A DNA stretch of 64,000 nucleotides from Dicaeum eximium (GCA_013396995.1 VWZP01005240.1:2316739-2380738); one strand, 5' to 3'. Positions 1-13,823 are shown, counted from the stretch's first letter. Notes: generated by a model from the sequence alone, not told the origin. Numbers and translations are program-made.

Positions 1-59
1 GCACTTGGCTATACTTCCAAAGCTATGAATAAGCTTTAAAAACTGCAGTGTTTGTTGGA

Positions 60-142
60 CATATTTTACAGATAAGAAAACTGAAGTTCAATTAATGAAT
101 TGATGTGGTCAAGACCGTGACACAGATTTTGACAAAAATATG
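60..142 (-). repeat. possible MIR-type SINE relic
   Basis: The stretch reads as 'tttacagataagaaaactga', followed about 30 bases later by 'ggtcaagaccgtgacacag'. This resembles the antisense of the MIR central region: the motif ending in GGAAACTGAGG, then the CAAGGTCACACAG block. Spacing is about right but the match is short and degraded. MIR is an old tRNA-derived SINE shared across amniotes. I call it on memory of the family consensus, and chance similarity is quite possible. The clearer MIR copy in this window lies near 28.3 kb. Confidence 0.3.
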
Positions 143-3100
143 AAAAAACTCTAAAACATATGCTTTGACCACTAACAAAAATCAGGAGTTTATAGGAAGC
201 AAGAAAATACCACTCAAACCCTGTGACAAATTTTGTAAACACCAAGATTAAATTGTGAAAGATATATTATTTACCTTACGGAAAATAGATAATGTTTTAA
301 ACTAGGACTAAGTGTTAAAATTTTGTCATGTTATGACTGATCTTTTTTTTAGAATGTACACTGATATATACACTAATACTTTTATGGTGACATGATAATA
401 TACATCATATACTGCAATGTAAGAGGGCTGCGTGTTTGGGCAACTTGAAACAGACTGCTCAAATAATAGTAGTTAAGTAGTCACTCCATTCTACTGCAAA
501 TGAAAAACTCCTAGAAGTGTTTTTCCATAATTTCTCCTGAGATGCTTGTCTGTCTAAGTATTGGGGTAGTAAGTGAGATGTCTTTTAGAGAGCTTGCTGT
601 TCCTTTTCTTCACAGCTTGTTGACTAGGAACATTTGAAATGCACTAATCCTGAAGTGATAATGTGTCATGTTTACCTTGCATCCTGTTTTCTTTCAATAC
701 TGGACATTCAATATTTTACGAGGCTCTTCAGGTTCCTTCTCTATGAAATTAAGACGATGTATGTAGTTTTAAAGTAGTCATGCTTTTGTCTTGCTTACAC
801 ATGTCTTATAAAAGAGGGGAAGATTAATGAAATTATGAAAATGCACTTAAATGCTTTATACTGACTTAAAAAACCCCCTACACCAAATAAGTCCAGCAAA
901 AGACTTTCAGACCTATTATAGTAATAAAATTACAGCCTGGGCTGAACTCTGACAGTACTTCTGTACACTGTGTCCATCCAACTCCCAAGCCACAAATACA
1001 TCTTATAAAAGAGGCTCAGTGGAGTAATCAAAAGTACACAGAAGCCTGAATTTATTTTTTTTACAAAAAAATTTATGTTTCATAATTCATTGCTATTTAT
1101 CGAAGTTCCAGTTCTTCCACTTAAACAGATTGAGTTTATATTGAGTTTTATTATATGCACCAGAGAGTTTATCTATGTTTTTCAGCGGTGCTGCGTATTG
1201 TACAAGTTACAACACAGTGGAGGAAAGGTGGCAGAATCAAGGGTACATTATTTCCCAGAGAAGATTTTTTGAATTTTGTATTCACTGTCTGATCAGTACT
1301 CAAACTCAACTGTCAGTAACTTTCTGCCCTAGTAGACACAGCAGTGGGCACTCTTCTGGTGTTATGTTCACATTTAAACTGAAATACTGCATCTATTGTT
1401 CCATGTATCTCTCTTGAGAACACAATAACCATATGAGCAATTTATGGTATACTTTGGCAGAATAACAGGGATGAATTGAGTTTATTTCCACAGGAAATGC
1501 GTTTGCAATCCCGGTTCTCACTCAGAAAATAAAAACATAATGCTGAGCACCTGGGGAAATCACCTAAAATGCACATATATCCTGCAGTCTAGAATCACAT
1601 CACAGTTGCCAAGTAACTACTTTTTTGAAATATAAGAGATCTGATTATGGTCACTTTTCTTAGTGAATAACTGGAAAGAAATGGAGGGATGGCTTTCCTA
1701 GAGGCTCACTGTAAATACAGCATGCTGAATATTCTTTTTTTTTTTTTCCCAATTCACTGTGGAATATGCAGAGCTGTAAAAACAGCTTAAGAGGGGTTGC
1801 GCATATTTCAGTATATTTAGATTCAAAATACATTGTTCTTTGGACCCCTAACTACAAGATTGCATTTCCTAACTATTATCTCCTTGCTCTGAATGAATGA
1901 TAAATGAGAGAAGTTAGAAGCAGCCAGAAGAATGAATTTCTATCCCATATAATATTGAAATTCTAAGCAATGTTTCAAAAATTGCAAAGAAATAGAATCT
2001 TCCATTAAGCTAAAGGGTTTTGTTCCCATATTGATTTTTCTGCTGCACAAAACAGGAATGTTGACTACAGAAAGATATGTTTTAAAGGGAAAAACTAAAT
2101 TAGGGGGTAATGTGAGGCATAATTTTTTTTCTTGTTTTATTCTGCTGCCTGTCTTACCAACACTCACTGCTGTCTGGTACCCATAGGAAAATGTCATTCG
2201 GTGTGGGAAACACTGGTGACATAACATGAGAGAAAAGTCAACAGTAGGACACCACATTAGGCCAATAACTTCCTGCATCAAGTAAGATTTTCTTATCTCC
2301 CTCATAAGTCATTTTAGTTGTGCATCCTGTTTTGCTGAGCAGTGCTGTAAAGTAATTCCATAAGCAATCACTAATAAGATTACAGCTCTGAAGGGTGTAA
2401 AGATAACAAAAGATTGGCACAGAAAAATCATCATTTTCTTTATAAAAAGAGTGTAGGGGGTTTCTTATATAAATATAATAAAACAGAATTTCGAAGGGTG
2501 AAGATAAGTCATATCAGTCAAGAGTAAAAAAAAACCTAGAACATTTTCTCTTTTATGTTTTTGTTTTTAGGAGATGTAGGAATTGAATGCTAATGTCTTC
2601 TTTCCATGAGAAGAAATCACTGTTATCTATATGCCCTTTTTCCTTTTTGACAATATGGTACTTCCCTGGAGGTTTACATGGGTTTTTTTCCATTGTACTG
2701 TGGCTGGCACACTATCTCTCAGAAAATAATGTCAAACTGCTAATTACCATAAGCAGTATTTTAATAAGCTTATCAGATCTGTTATATTTCAGTTCCTTAT
2801 TTCTGAAATGCTAGCTGAACATCAGACTGTTCTATAACTGCCATATGTACCTCCTTAATTATTTCACTGGGTCTGTCATGTTTGTATCAATTGCCTTGTA
2901 TTCATGTTTTGTTTGGACAAAACACATGTGAATACAGGTATTTATTTTGCAAATATAGCTGTGTCTTTTTAAATGACATATAGAACTTGTCTTAGCCAGT
3001 TTGCTCATGATTCTGTCTTTATGTCTCAAAATCCAGTACAATTCTTTTTTTTCTGTGTGTGTACTGAGATGGACAGGAAGAGAAGAGAGGAAGATAAAGA

Positions 3101-4514
3101 AGGGAATAATAAGAGGTATGGTCAAATTTAAAGCTATTTCCAATCATGAATACTTCCTGCAAGAGACATGAACAAGACAAGTGTTTTGATTAACATCAAG
3201 AATCTTTCAAGCAGCATTATTTACCAAAGCGTGTGGGGATGACATTGCATAGTAATGGGGTATAATAAAATCATTGGTGCAGATGTGGAAAAAGCATTAT
3301 TACCCTCCTTTCTTTAAAATAATAATTCCTGTATTATTTTTCATTGATTCATTGTCATGCCCTGAGACAAAACAAAGTAACTGTTTCTCAAGAACCTTTT
3401 GAAAAAGCTGTAAATAAGAGAAAAAATTTTCAAGATAACAAAACCAGTTTCTTATTTGAGCACTGAAATCAATAAATTAATCTTGAAAAACTATCATATT
3501 GGGAACTTTGATTTTCTTTATTTAAAAATGGAAAAATAAATTTTGTAGTGGCATGAAAAAGACATTAAAAGAATGACAGCATCACTTAATTTCCATTTTT
3601 TTCCTCAGGACCCTGACCAGAAAAATATTTTGAGTAGAAACGGAATATACAACCCTCAAAGTTCAGGAATGGATGAGCAGAACTGGCTTTTTTAGACTCT
3701 CTCTTATCCAGAGCTAATGGGACATCTGCAGTTGGCAGCACCTCCCACACAATAAGCATATGCTGCAGAGGCGTGCGTGCACATCCTGATGAGAGGACTT
3801 CTGTCAGTAACCCCTTCTCTCCCTGTGTCCCTCTCCATTATCAAATACTTATATAAGAATCCAGGAATTGACCCGACTTTGAAAGAACAGAACTGAAATA
3901 TCAATTTTTTCTCTCCAAGAATGCCATGGTCAACAGTCTGTGTGGGCCTAGCAATGGCACACTGCAGCTCACTAATGTAGTGCAACTCAATCTTTCCCTA
4001 GTCTTTTTTGGAATCTGTATTGTTGGTTTTGTTTGTTGTGGGTTTTTTCCCAATTTTCCTTACTTTCAAAAATCAAAGGAAATAGTATAAAAACCAGAAG
4101 AAAAAGGGCTGGAGAAAATGTTACACAGTGAGAAGCTTACTTAGTTTAACAAAAAAAGAAAATTGTACCCGATTAAGACTAACTGACTTCAGTTCAACAG
4201 TAGTTGAATAGGCTGTAACAAGTAATTGACTTCATATCAAAGGAATAAGGGACACCAATGTTGATTCTAAGAAGTCTGGATTGTTTCATGACAGATTGTT
4301 TTCTTATACCTGCCATGGTGGGTGGATTCTTTGAAGTATATTTCCTAATATATAAGTATAGCTTAAATTTACCATCCAGATATCACTTAGATTTCATTCA
4401 TCTCATACCATTACCATCAGATCACTTTCCCCTGTAGTTGTATGCATATGCCATGTACCCTTAACATTTACTTCTGTGATCCTCTGCTTGACTGTACACC
4501 TTATAATCCATGGA
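143..4514. other. unique AT-rich non-coding stretch
   Basis: I see no gene, RNA or recognisable transposon here. The longest reading frames (about 60-121 codons) have no domain, no sensible composition and no splice or promoter context, so I treat them as chance. A T-run lies near 1735-1748, and short A/T homopolymers are scattered throughout. The sequence looks like ordinary avian intergenic or intronic DNA. Confidence 0.6.
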
Positions 4515-4602
4515 ATCCATCCATCCATCCATCCATCCATCCATCCATCCATCCATCCATCCATCCATCCATGCATCCATCCATTCATCCATCCATCCAT
4601 CC
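4515..4602. repeat. (ATCC)n microsatellite
   Basis: About 22 tandem copies of ATCC run for 88 bases, with two single-base interruptions: a G near 4573 and a T near 4585. The run is nearly perfect, so it is probably polymorphic in length. Reading frames through it on both strands give Ile-His-Pro-Ser and Trp-Met-Asp-Gly repeats. Those are translations of the microsatellite and not proteins. Confidence 0.97.
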
Positions 4603-7399
4603 AATCCATTATGATCACCAGCACATTTGTGTTTCTGCTGAGTGCAATCCCAGGGTAGAACTGATGGGGTGATACTTCAGTATGGCAAAAATGCCACCCA
4701 TTCCTGTCATGACTAATGCACTGTTGGGACTCCCACTTTATAAGATATAACATTAAATAAATATGTTTATAATACAGAGAAGTTGGACAGAATTCAGGCC
4801 TTAATGTTACAGCAATGTCTCCTGCTTAAAAAACTGTCCAATACCACAGTATAGCTTGCAAAAATATCATCAGCAAGAAAAGATCTGATCATGTAAGAGA
4901 CTGAAGGGCTGAGGGAAGGCCAAGAATAAAATGTAACATCCTCTTATAGTCATTATCTTTGTGCTAAAAATGGAAATGAATAGTAAACCTCTGGAGAAAA
5001 CACAAGCCTATGCCTGTTATCCCCAAATTAGTCTCCAGAAAGTGTCACTACAGTCAGCAAGGTGTCCCCTTCTAAAGAAAGTAGTCCTTATAAGTCTGTA
5101 TGCTTTTTCTATAATGTGGAGATGCAGCTTTCAGACACACTCAAGCTAAAGCCCTTCAGAATATCCCCTGGTCAGAGTAAACTTGTTGCATTATTTAGCA
5201 TGATCATATTTTAACATGCAGAATTAATGAGGAAAAGAAAGAAATCAAGTTTCTCATTTAGCTACATTTATTATAAACAATATTTAAATTATAATGATCC
5301 TCAGAACCTGAGAATCTAAGTGCTAAAATGCAACTATTATGCCACCATTTATGGTTTCCATCACTGAGGGATTTCAAGATCAGACTAGCTAGAACCTTTC
5401 TGGAATGCTGTAAATATCTTTTAGTATTTTTCTCTTTCCTGGTTTTATGGAGAAACTATTGAGACTAGCTTCAAAGGCTGCTAGATGTTAAGTGCTCTGT
5501 GATCCCCCTCAATGTGAAACTTACCTTCTTTTGTTTTCATTCACTTTTTCTTTTATCGCAACTCACTTCTCTTTTTTTTTTTTAATGTTTCCATTTGTAA
5601 AACATTATATAGTTAAAAAAAATTTACTTGCTCTTTTAGAAAATACCACAAAAATAGGTCTAATCATCTTGCATGACTTGGATTATAATTCAGGTCTGCA
5701 CAAGGAAATGGGATGAGCCAAAAGACTCATTGTTTTATCAGCAATTAGGGAAAATGTGGGGAAGAGAAACCAGCTCTTGTATCTGTGCTGGAGCTGTTTA
5801 AACATCCAGAACTGAGGATGGCTGCCAGAAGCAGCAGAGCAAAGGGAATGAAAGAAACCAGTTGGAGTTAGTTGTGCAGTGGGCCAAAGAGGTCCAAATA
5901 TCAAAATGCCCTGATATGGCTTTCTGGCCACTCATTCTACTTTTTATGACATGCGCTTTGGAAAAGACCTGGAAGTGCTGAACACTATGAGACAACTTGT
6001 TTCAAAGTAATTTTACTAGAATGTAAACATCTTTTTAAGTAAATTCCGTTAAACAGATAACATTTGTCTACAGTGAATTTTCTTAGAAAAATTGAAATTG
6101 AGAGTTGGTTTTTATTTTCGGTTTGCTACTGTAAACTTTCTAAAGTAGATATTTTATAAGACTTTACACTGCCCATTGTTTAAATAAAATATTATTTTCT
6201 TCTTTATTTTAGAAATAATCCAATTATGGAAACTGTCAGAGTATGGAAATACAAATGAAAGAGTGGCCAGAAATTTAATTTTGCCTCTCAAGAGCTTAGA
6301 GGATTCTTTTGTGGGAAAGGCATGTTTCAAATTAGCTCACTACTAATACTTTTAAAATTACAGGCTTCATCTTGGAGATGCTACTGTTCAGCTTTTAAGC
6401 ATAAATTCATGCAAATTCTGAGATCACACACAGTAAGTGCCTAATTTTCATTCACAGTTGTCCTGAGTATATAAAAATTGAAAAGCTGAATGTTGCAAAT
6501 TGTCTTTTCATGGTAAATCCATTATGTACTGTAACTGTGTTTTGAAGTGTGACCTGTTTTAATAAATACAATTTCATTGAATTTGCTATGATTTTTTTCA
6601 TTGTAGTAGGACAGAAAAATTCCTAAATCCTGTATCTTGGAAACTGATGTGAAAATGTAGATTACATATACCAAGTCTAGCAACTCGATAGTGTCTGCTG
6701 TTGTAGCTACACACATTTGGTCTTTAAAATATTACATATATGCTTCACCTGAAAAGTGCATGCAACATATAACTTCTATGTCTAACTCAATGAGAGAGAT
6801 ATCTCTTAATAAGAAAAAACCCGACAGGTTATCTTTTTCACATACATTAAAGTAGCTATTACTGCAAAAAATAAAAGTAAAAGATACCTTTCTCATATTT
6901 ATGAATTTATGTGCTTACAATGATTTCATTATAATAGGTTATTAAATTAGGCCCAAAAAAACATTCAAACTTTGGACTGGTTTGTGCATGTCAGCAAAAT
7001 CAGTTTCAAAATGTCGTAATGATGCAGATTTTCAATAAGTTTATATGAATTCTTTTAATTTCATTCAAAAAAAGCATGCCTAATACAGAAAAGAAATCAT
7101 TTTTAACATCAAAGAAAAAATCAATCATTCTGAATCTATGAAAATTATTAGAATGAGGGAGGATTTCCTTTTATATAGCAATTCACTCACTTCAGCTTAA
7201 AACTTATCACAGAATAAGTTAGAATCTGAAAAAGATTTTATTAGACTCTCTGTGTATTGTCAAATTGATATAAGTGCATTCTTCTTAGGAATTAATGTTT
7301 TCTTTCATTTTTAGAATGCTTCTTTAATGATCTATTCTGCACATGTACTGATTTCTGCCTAATTCTGAAATGAATAGTTCATGGGAGAAAAGTGCTCAA
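4603..7399. other. unique AT-rich non-coding stretch
   Basis: No gene or repeat family is recognised. A good polypyrimidine tract plus AG ends near 6211, followed by about 130 bases open in one frame. I see no convincing downstream donor, so I do not call an exon. Short homopolymers occur near 5573-5583. Confidence 0.55.
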
Positions 7400-7690
7400 A
7401 GGCAAAATCATTCTCACGGCTGATGAATAACACTGCACAACATACAGCTGGTATTTTGCATTATTTAGATAACAGACTAAAATTTTGCTGGAATTAACTT
7501 TTTTACGGTTAGTGTAATGACGGCCACAACTGGAAAAAGATCCAATTGTTTTGCTTCTTTAACTTGAGCATGTAAGTTTCCATAAAAGGCCAAGGACCAC
7601 AAGGTTAGGCCTCATCAAAGTTTTTAAAAAGGCATGCAAATATTAACATTTGAATTATGACATTATTTATTTAGAATAGTTCTCACTGTT
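7400..7690. promoter_or_regulatory. candidate conserved non-coding element
   Basis: This block is dense in ATTA/TAAT homeodomain-type cores and carries a perfect octamer ATGCAAAT (POU-type) around 7635. It also holds CAGCTG and CAACTG E-box-like words. It lacks repeat similarity and homopolymer runs, giving the complex texture typical of vertebrate developmental enhancers. This is a judgement on texture only. I cannot measure conservation here, and AT-rich DNA produces such motifs often. Confidence 0.2.
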
Positions 7691-8161
7691 CCCATATTTT
7701 CCACTGAACTTGGAAACTTAGGAAATCAAATTCTGTCTGTCATTGAGACCCAGTGACCCAGAGCACATAACATTTTAAGCCATGAAGATCTGACCCTCAA
7801 AGATGTCAATACCAGGCAATGGCAATTAAGGTTAAGAGAATTTTGAGGAGTTTGTATCAGCTTCTCAAAGTACTCAGCATCACTAAGTGGCCAGGTTCTC
7901 TCCCTTTACTTTCTTTTTTCTTCTGTGTCAGCATTACAGCAGTCTCAAAGGCTAACAACTGGAGAGGAGCTGACCATTCTTAAAACTGCTATTTTATGTC
8001 CTGGAAAAGATGGAATAAGAGACAGGATGGCCATTTGCTTTTCAATAGCAATTGGAATAGATATGCAGAAATATGTGTTTGCTGGGAGGAGTGTGAGCTA
8101 ATTCTTTCACTGTTGGAGCTTTTGTGGTTTTGGATTTCCTATTTTATTAAAATTCTAGGGG

Positions 8162-8178
8162 AAAAAAAAAAAAAAAAA
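8162..8178. repeat. A-rich homopolymer run
   Basis: A run of about 17 A is followed by a short CAAAAAAACAAA stretch. No recognisable element body precedes it on the + strand, so I do not call it the tail of a retroposed copy. Confidence 0.85.
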
Positions 8179-10404
8179 CAAAAAAACAAACCACACAGCT
8201 GTGCTGTTTATTCGTTCTTGTTATCTTTTTATATCCTGCTTGTTTGTTAAAATGCAGAGACCACCCATGCCACAAGAGCATTGACCAGAATCCATGGGGA
8301 TTTGCAGCTCAGGTCCATAAAGCACCAGCTATGAAATGGCCATTCTGTCAGGGATGAGCTGGCTGCTGGTCTCAGCTGGAAATTGATGCTGTTTCATTAC
8401 TGAGGTCAAGAACAGGACTGTGTTCTAGCAGCAAGTGATGGTCAAGTGTCATTGGAACTGGAATAAAAGACACTCTGACCTTTAATAGTCACAGCCTCCA
8501 TTCCAAAAAGAAAGGAAAAAAAAAATAGAAGAGATTGGCAATTTCCTCCTAAAGGCCTCATCTGCCTACTCCAGCTGACATCTGGAGCGTGTTGATCCCA
8601 AAGGACTCAGCACTTACAAATTACTATAAAGTGGGTGAAGTTCATCTCTCACAGTGACCACAACTATGTGACCCCTTCTATTTGTGTCATATTGTCACTT
8701 TCAGGGACCAGTGTCAGAACAAAAATGGGTATCAGTCTGGGAAGGCAGGATGTTAGTATGGAATATGTGTTTGTTTTCCTAGTTGAAGTTTACAAATGCT
8801 TGGGAATCTAAGTATTCTGGAGTAATAAACATATTCCAGGACACAAGGACACCTTTGTCTCCCATGACCATAGAGATGATATTCCACATACTCTTGTACA
8901 TGGAAAGAAACCCCAAGAAGACAGAAAATAGTCTATTTTCTATAAGGGTACAACTTATCTATTAAGAAAATCTTTAAACAGAGATTGGAGGGGGAAAGGC
9001 AGTGTAAGTGACAGAAATTCATAGTTAGGAATTAAAAGAGAAATTTGAATAAGAGTATCAAGATTTCTTGAGTGGGAGGAGATAAGGATTATTCAGAATA
9101 AGATCAAAAGACAAGAAAAAGGAAATTAGAAGTCAGTCTATTTATTTATGTATGCTGATGAACAGCATACAGGAAAAGGGACTGAAAAACTTATATGAAA
9201 AAATACAGTTTTTTAGAAGGACAAATAATGACCATGGAACTGTGTTTATTGAGGGAGAGAAAGTGTTATATAAAAAATTAGCTAGACTTCAATGTGGAGA
9301 GAGAATTTGTAGTCACTGTCTAATGAGAAAAAGGATTAAGAGATAAAACAAAGACTGAAGGAAAAATACAAGACAGAAAAATACCCTAGGCAGAGATGTA
9401 AGAAGCGTCAGAAGAAATAAACTTGGTTAAAGTATAAAATTCTCATTGACTGCACCCAAAATAATGAAATTTAAAGACTGGTGGATGGTAGATATACAAA
9501 AAATTTAATTTAAAAAAGCAGCAGAAACTTTTAAATACACATTTAAAGCCCAACATTTAAACACATTTAAAGAAAAAAAAACCAAAAAACAGAAAAGCAA
9601 AATGAGCATGACCTGAGGTGCAACTATCAAGCAACTACTTTGGGGATAAAAAGTGCTCATTCTACTATTGACTTAGTATAATACTTTGAAACTGTTTTTT
9701 TCATTTTATCTGTTAATTTTAAAGAAACAGCAAGGTCTACTCTACTCAAATACCTTGTAGGTGAATTTGAGCATGAAGGTGTTTCATGCCTTTTTTATGA
9801 CTAACAAGCCATCTGTGATCAAGTGACTAATAGAATTAAGATTGTATCTTCCCACAGTATTTCCTAAGGAGATGATAAAATGTTTGCAGCTATCTGAAAA
9901 ATAAGGATGAAGTTCCATGCAGGTGGCATCCAACAAGACAACAGGTCTGGGGTTTTTTTCCTAAGTATAAAGTTTGTCAATCTAAACAGATTTCCTTCTG
10001 CATAGGATGTCAGGCTGGACAGAGGAAAGAAATCATTGAGGTCTTCCATCTTGCCTTTAATAATAATATTGATATCCTCACATGACCTACCCATAAATTA
10101 TACAAGAAACATAGTCTTGGCGAAATTCTTACAAAGACGGTGTAAAATCAGTTGACTACATAGTGTGGAAGGATATGTTAAGGGGAGTTATGTGAGTTCT
10201 TCTACTGCTTATCTCCTCTTCAAGTTTTATTAATACCTGAATGCTGCAATGGAAAACATGCTCATTAAATTGTAAATGGCATGAAGATATGATCTAGGAG
10301 AACAATATGGGCAAACAAAGAGTAAAATATCTGACCAGGAACAATAAGCTGTTATAGATGTAGGATGGAAGCCAACTAGCTGGAGGAGCCCTGCTCAAAA
10401 ATGA
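8179..10404. other. unique stretch with a purine-rich tract (8960-9600)
   Basis: From about 8960 to 9600 the + strand is strongly enriched in A and G, with many GAAA, AGAA and GGAGG words and few C or T runs. This gives clear strand asymmetry over some 600 bases. No simple repeat unit is evident. The rest (8250-8960 and 9600-10404) shows no gene or repeat I can recognise. Confidence 0.5.
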
Positions 10405-10850
10405 ATCTGCAGGTGTTGTGGAGCATCATGACCTGATGGTGTTTCATGGTTTTGTCTAAAAGGCAATCATATTACCAGGGTGTATAGAGCAGAGCGCAGA
10501 GCAATCCTGTTCTGCTTATCACTGAGAGCACTTCAGCTGAAGTAGAGAAGTGTTTCAGAAAATGGATGGGTACTAACAGGAGATAACTCAGAGGTCACAG
10601 GAGGCCACAAAGTAATGAGTTTAAAGGCACAAAGATTCAAATCAGCTGTTGTGAGGTGTCAGGGAAGAAAGACCTGCCACTATCACACACAGGATGGCCT
10701 GGGAAAGCTGTGGTCAGTGAAGGTCTTTAGAAGAGGCTGAAACAGCATTTGCCAAGAATGACACTGGCAGGGTTGGTTATACCTTGGGCAACAGGATGGA
10801 CAAAAGGAACACCTGAGGTCCTTTTCAGCACTATGCTTCTATGACTCTCT
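10405..10850 (+). mobile_element. old CR1 LINE fragment, RT end plus 3' UTR
   Basis: Sense-orientation CR1. The left part (about 10410-10520) matches the CR1 reverse-transcriptase C-terminal coding region in its characteristic nucleotide order: GTTGTGGA..CA, AAAAGGCAAT, GGGTGTAT, CACTTCAGCTG. The middle carries the AAGTAATGAGTTTAAA word near 10610-10625. The right part has GGTCTTTAGAAGAGGCTGAA, TTGGGCAACAGGATGGAC and CTGAGGTCCTTTTCAGC, and closes with a decayed CTTCTATGACTC tail. Heavy divergence and small deletions remove any open frame. CR1 is a 5'-truncating non-LTR retrotransposon, and this copy looks older than those at 23.6 and 32.2 kb. Confidence 0.8.
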
Positions 10851-13737
10851 GGTATTCTGCCATTTTCTCTAATGACCTGAGCTTCTTGCTGTGTTGGGTT
10901 TGGCACTGAAAGTTGGGTGGGCTAGCTCCAGGCATGCTTTATCGGGAAGCTTTGCAAAAGAGGAGATAATTCTGACATCTGCAGTTTTCCATAGGTATAA
11001 TGCTAGAACTGCTTGTTGCAAAGAGATATGTATGAACTGAAGTTGCTCTCTGGGACAGAACTATTCATGGGATGTGTTCTTCATATTTGATTTCCAGAAC
11101 TGAACACACAACTGTGTTCCCAAATATTTATCTTACATAAACTCATTTCTAAGACATATTCCTCTACATGCTGCAAGCAGAAAAACAGAGAAAATGATTC
11201 AAAACATACCCCTATTCTTTTTAACCCAGAAAGGATAGCTTGAAATTGTGTGCCCCAAGGGACTATTAACAAAGATGGTATTCAAATTAGATTAAAGCTG
11301 GCAGACATGCTGTGAGTTATGTCTGCTCATTTCCCACAAGATTAAGATTTTCGTTTGTTCCTAGCAATGTATGTCAACATGAATTAATGCAGGTATTTTA
11401 TTACGAATGTTGAAAAAAAATCAGACTCATCATTTATCTGCAAAGGAAAATGCACAAGATCATGTTTTCTGGGTTACTACTCTAGTTATCATGTCACACT
11501 GTAATATAATCTCCCCCTCAAAGGCTTATAAGTTAATTAGATCTGGTTTTTCTCACCTTTTTTTTTTTTCATTTTTTTATGAGTGGTATTTATGTCTGTG
11601 CTAGAGTAGTATAAATGCAAAAGGTATGAGGAAATATTTAAATAAAAAGAGTAAGCCTATTCCCTACTTTAATTCTGTGGGATTGTGTACTTTCCTAAAA
11701 TTTTGATCATACTGCTTTTTTCTTTTTTCCAATATCAGATCAAAGTATTAATTACAGCAATTACATAGTATTGTCTGAGAGAAATTTCTATGTTCTTTCC
11801 CCAGTGTGTTCTGAGAAACCAGCTATAGAAAAGTGTTTTGAGAGAGAGTGAGTAGCTTTAGGCAAAATGCAACTCACTTCTGATTAAACAATTTTCCTTC
11901 AGACTGAAAAGGATTTTTTATTTCAGTTTCTGCTTAGATGGATACTTATCTTTTTAGTATAACATCATCTAATAGCAGAACTGAACACTCTTGATAAAGG
12001 GGTAATTGCAAAAGATTTTTCAGGAAGAATCCAGGAACCAAGAAGAGGAATCCAGTTATTGAAAATTCAGAAACTGATGAGAAAGGTAAATAACTTCTGA
12101 CACTGGAAAAAAAAAGAGAAAATAGGAAGAAAAGAGAAAGCAGGTCAAAAGGACTGCAGCATTTAGACCAGGAGAATTAAAACCATAAAGCTCAGCAACA
12201 TGAAGGTCTTTAACAATTTTCTAAACTGAAAAGCCATAATTTTGCAAGCATGATATGAAAGCAAACTGAATATTAGAGCAAGTTTTAAGCATGACAAAAT
12301 GGATCATATATAATATGAAAACATATCAGCTGAAAATTGTAGGAGGCAACTGGTCCATTCAGTTTTAGCCAGTTCAGATTGTTTCAGAGGCCAGTGCCAG
12401 GTACAGAGAGAAAAAGGCACAGAATACATAAGTAGGAAACTCTATATTCCCTGTCTTCCTCCTTTACCTAAATCTAATTTAGGTCTGAAATCTGAAAACA
12501 TAAGCTTTCAATTTATGTTCACTAATAATGTCTTGAACCTTGAAGCTCAGAAGCTTCTATAATAATTCATGCTGGTGTGCAAAGAGAAGAGCTGTTCCTG
12601 TCAAAGATTTCACAAAACAAGAAACCACTGGTAGCACTTTGGGGCAAAGTGAGATGATGTGCAAATGCCTTTCAGCTGAATTGCAATTTTTGGAAAAGCT
12701 CAGCGAAGATTTGGTTTATAATTCAACTTGGGAGGTAATGAATCAATGACAGCCACAGGAGGAGGAAGAGGCTGTGGAAGGCACACTTAGGCTGTCCTGG
12801 CACAAATTTCAGTCCCACATTATGTGGCAGGTGAGCTGGTAGCACCAGTGCTTCGGGTGCTGGGATGAGCAGATCCATTACAGTATCTGTGCTCTTTGAA
12901 GACCCATACGATACTGATTTCTTTTTAGACTGGTGGTATAAGTGCAGGGGTTTATTTGCAATGAAGTGACAGAGAGATGCATCTGGCTGTGCCACCAGTG
13001 ATGTAACACTGAGAGCTTTTGGGTGAAATTTCACAGAGAAGCAGTGATTCCAGCAAGGCCTCCCAAGGCAATACTAAATAAAAGTTATAATTCATATACC
13101 GTGAGAAATGGGAATGCTCTCGCGTGAGACCTTGCAGCACTTTCACCAGAGTTTATCTGATCCAAACTGCTGACTCTGCTGACTCAAGACAACAAAAACT
13201 GATTGGAACCACATAAATAGAGGAGCAAGAAGGGACAAAAGGCATCATTAGTGAAGAACTAAATTTAAAAATGTTCTAAACTGTGATTGAAGAATCTAAC
13301 CAAATAAATAGATAGTTCTTGTTCCCTAATAAACATTGTATTTCCCAAAGAAAAATGTTCTAAGATGTGGTCCAGGAATCTGGCATATGAGAAATACTAT
13401 TTTGCAAGATTATCCCAGGGGATTTTTGTTTTGTGGATGGATTTCTGTGTGGGATCCTAATTGTTACTATTTGTCACATTTTCAGAATAAAATTTTAGGT
13501 AATGCTTTCAGCTTTTCAGTGAACAGGAGGTGAACAGTAATATAAATAATATAGGATGCTGAGCATTTCCTATTGGAATTTCCTAATTATACTTGTGAAA
13601 AATAAAAATTTATAAAAAAGCTCACAACAACCTATTATCAAAACTGAAATAACACTTCTTTAGTGTTTGGGTGACGGTTAAATTATATTTTCTCAGTGTG
13701 CCACATAATAAGTGTTCAGGCTTTCCCTTTTCTTCAG
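10851..13737. other. unique non-coding stretch
   Basis: Nothing I can assign. It contains scattered homopolymers (T-run near 11560-11580) and reading frames up to 103 codons on the minus strand (12723-13034) with no recognisable domain. A 12-base match to an avian LTR end (10890-10901) is too short to call. Confidence 0.5.
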
Positions 13738-13823
13738 TCAGGTCAGGCCTGCACTACTTGTGATGCAATTCAAGTTTCCTTTTGAGTGCCATCATAAGAG
13801 GCTCATGAATGTCAGTGGATCAG
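13738..13823 (+). other. candidate internal exon, 86 nt, open in one frame
   Basis: A strong acceptor (pyrimidine-rich ctttcccttttcttcag, ending at 13737) precedes 86 bases that are followed directly by a strong donor, CAG|GTGAGA, at 13824. Skipping the first base, 28 codons are open with no stop; the other two frames are closed. The encoded segment is hydrophobic at first (RPALLVMQFKF) and then basic. I do not recognise it. A 28-codon open frame has roughly a one-in-four chance of arising randomly, so most of the support comes from the splice sites. It could equally be a pseudoexon or a non-coding RNA exon. Confidence 0.25.

Noticed and set aside
4403..4753. 116-codon frame with Trp-Met-Asp-Gly repeats
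   Set aside because: It runs through the (ATCC)n microsatellite.
6212..6345. Acceptor-like tract followed by about 43 open codons
   Set aside because: No credible donor inside or at the end of the open stretch.
10890..10901. TGTGTTGGGTTT resembling the other end of the same LTR family
   Set aside because: No extension beyond the 12-base word.
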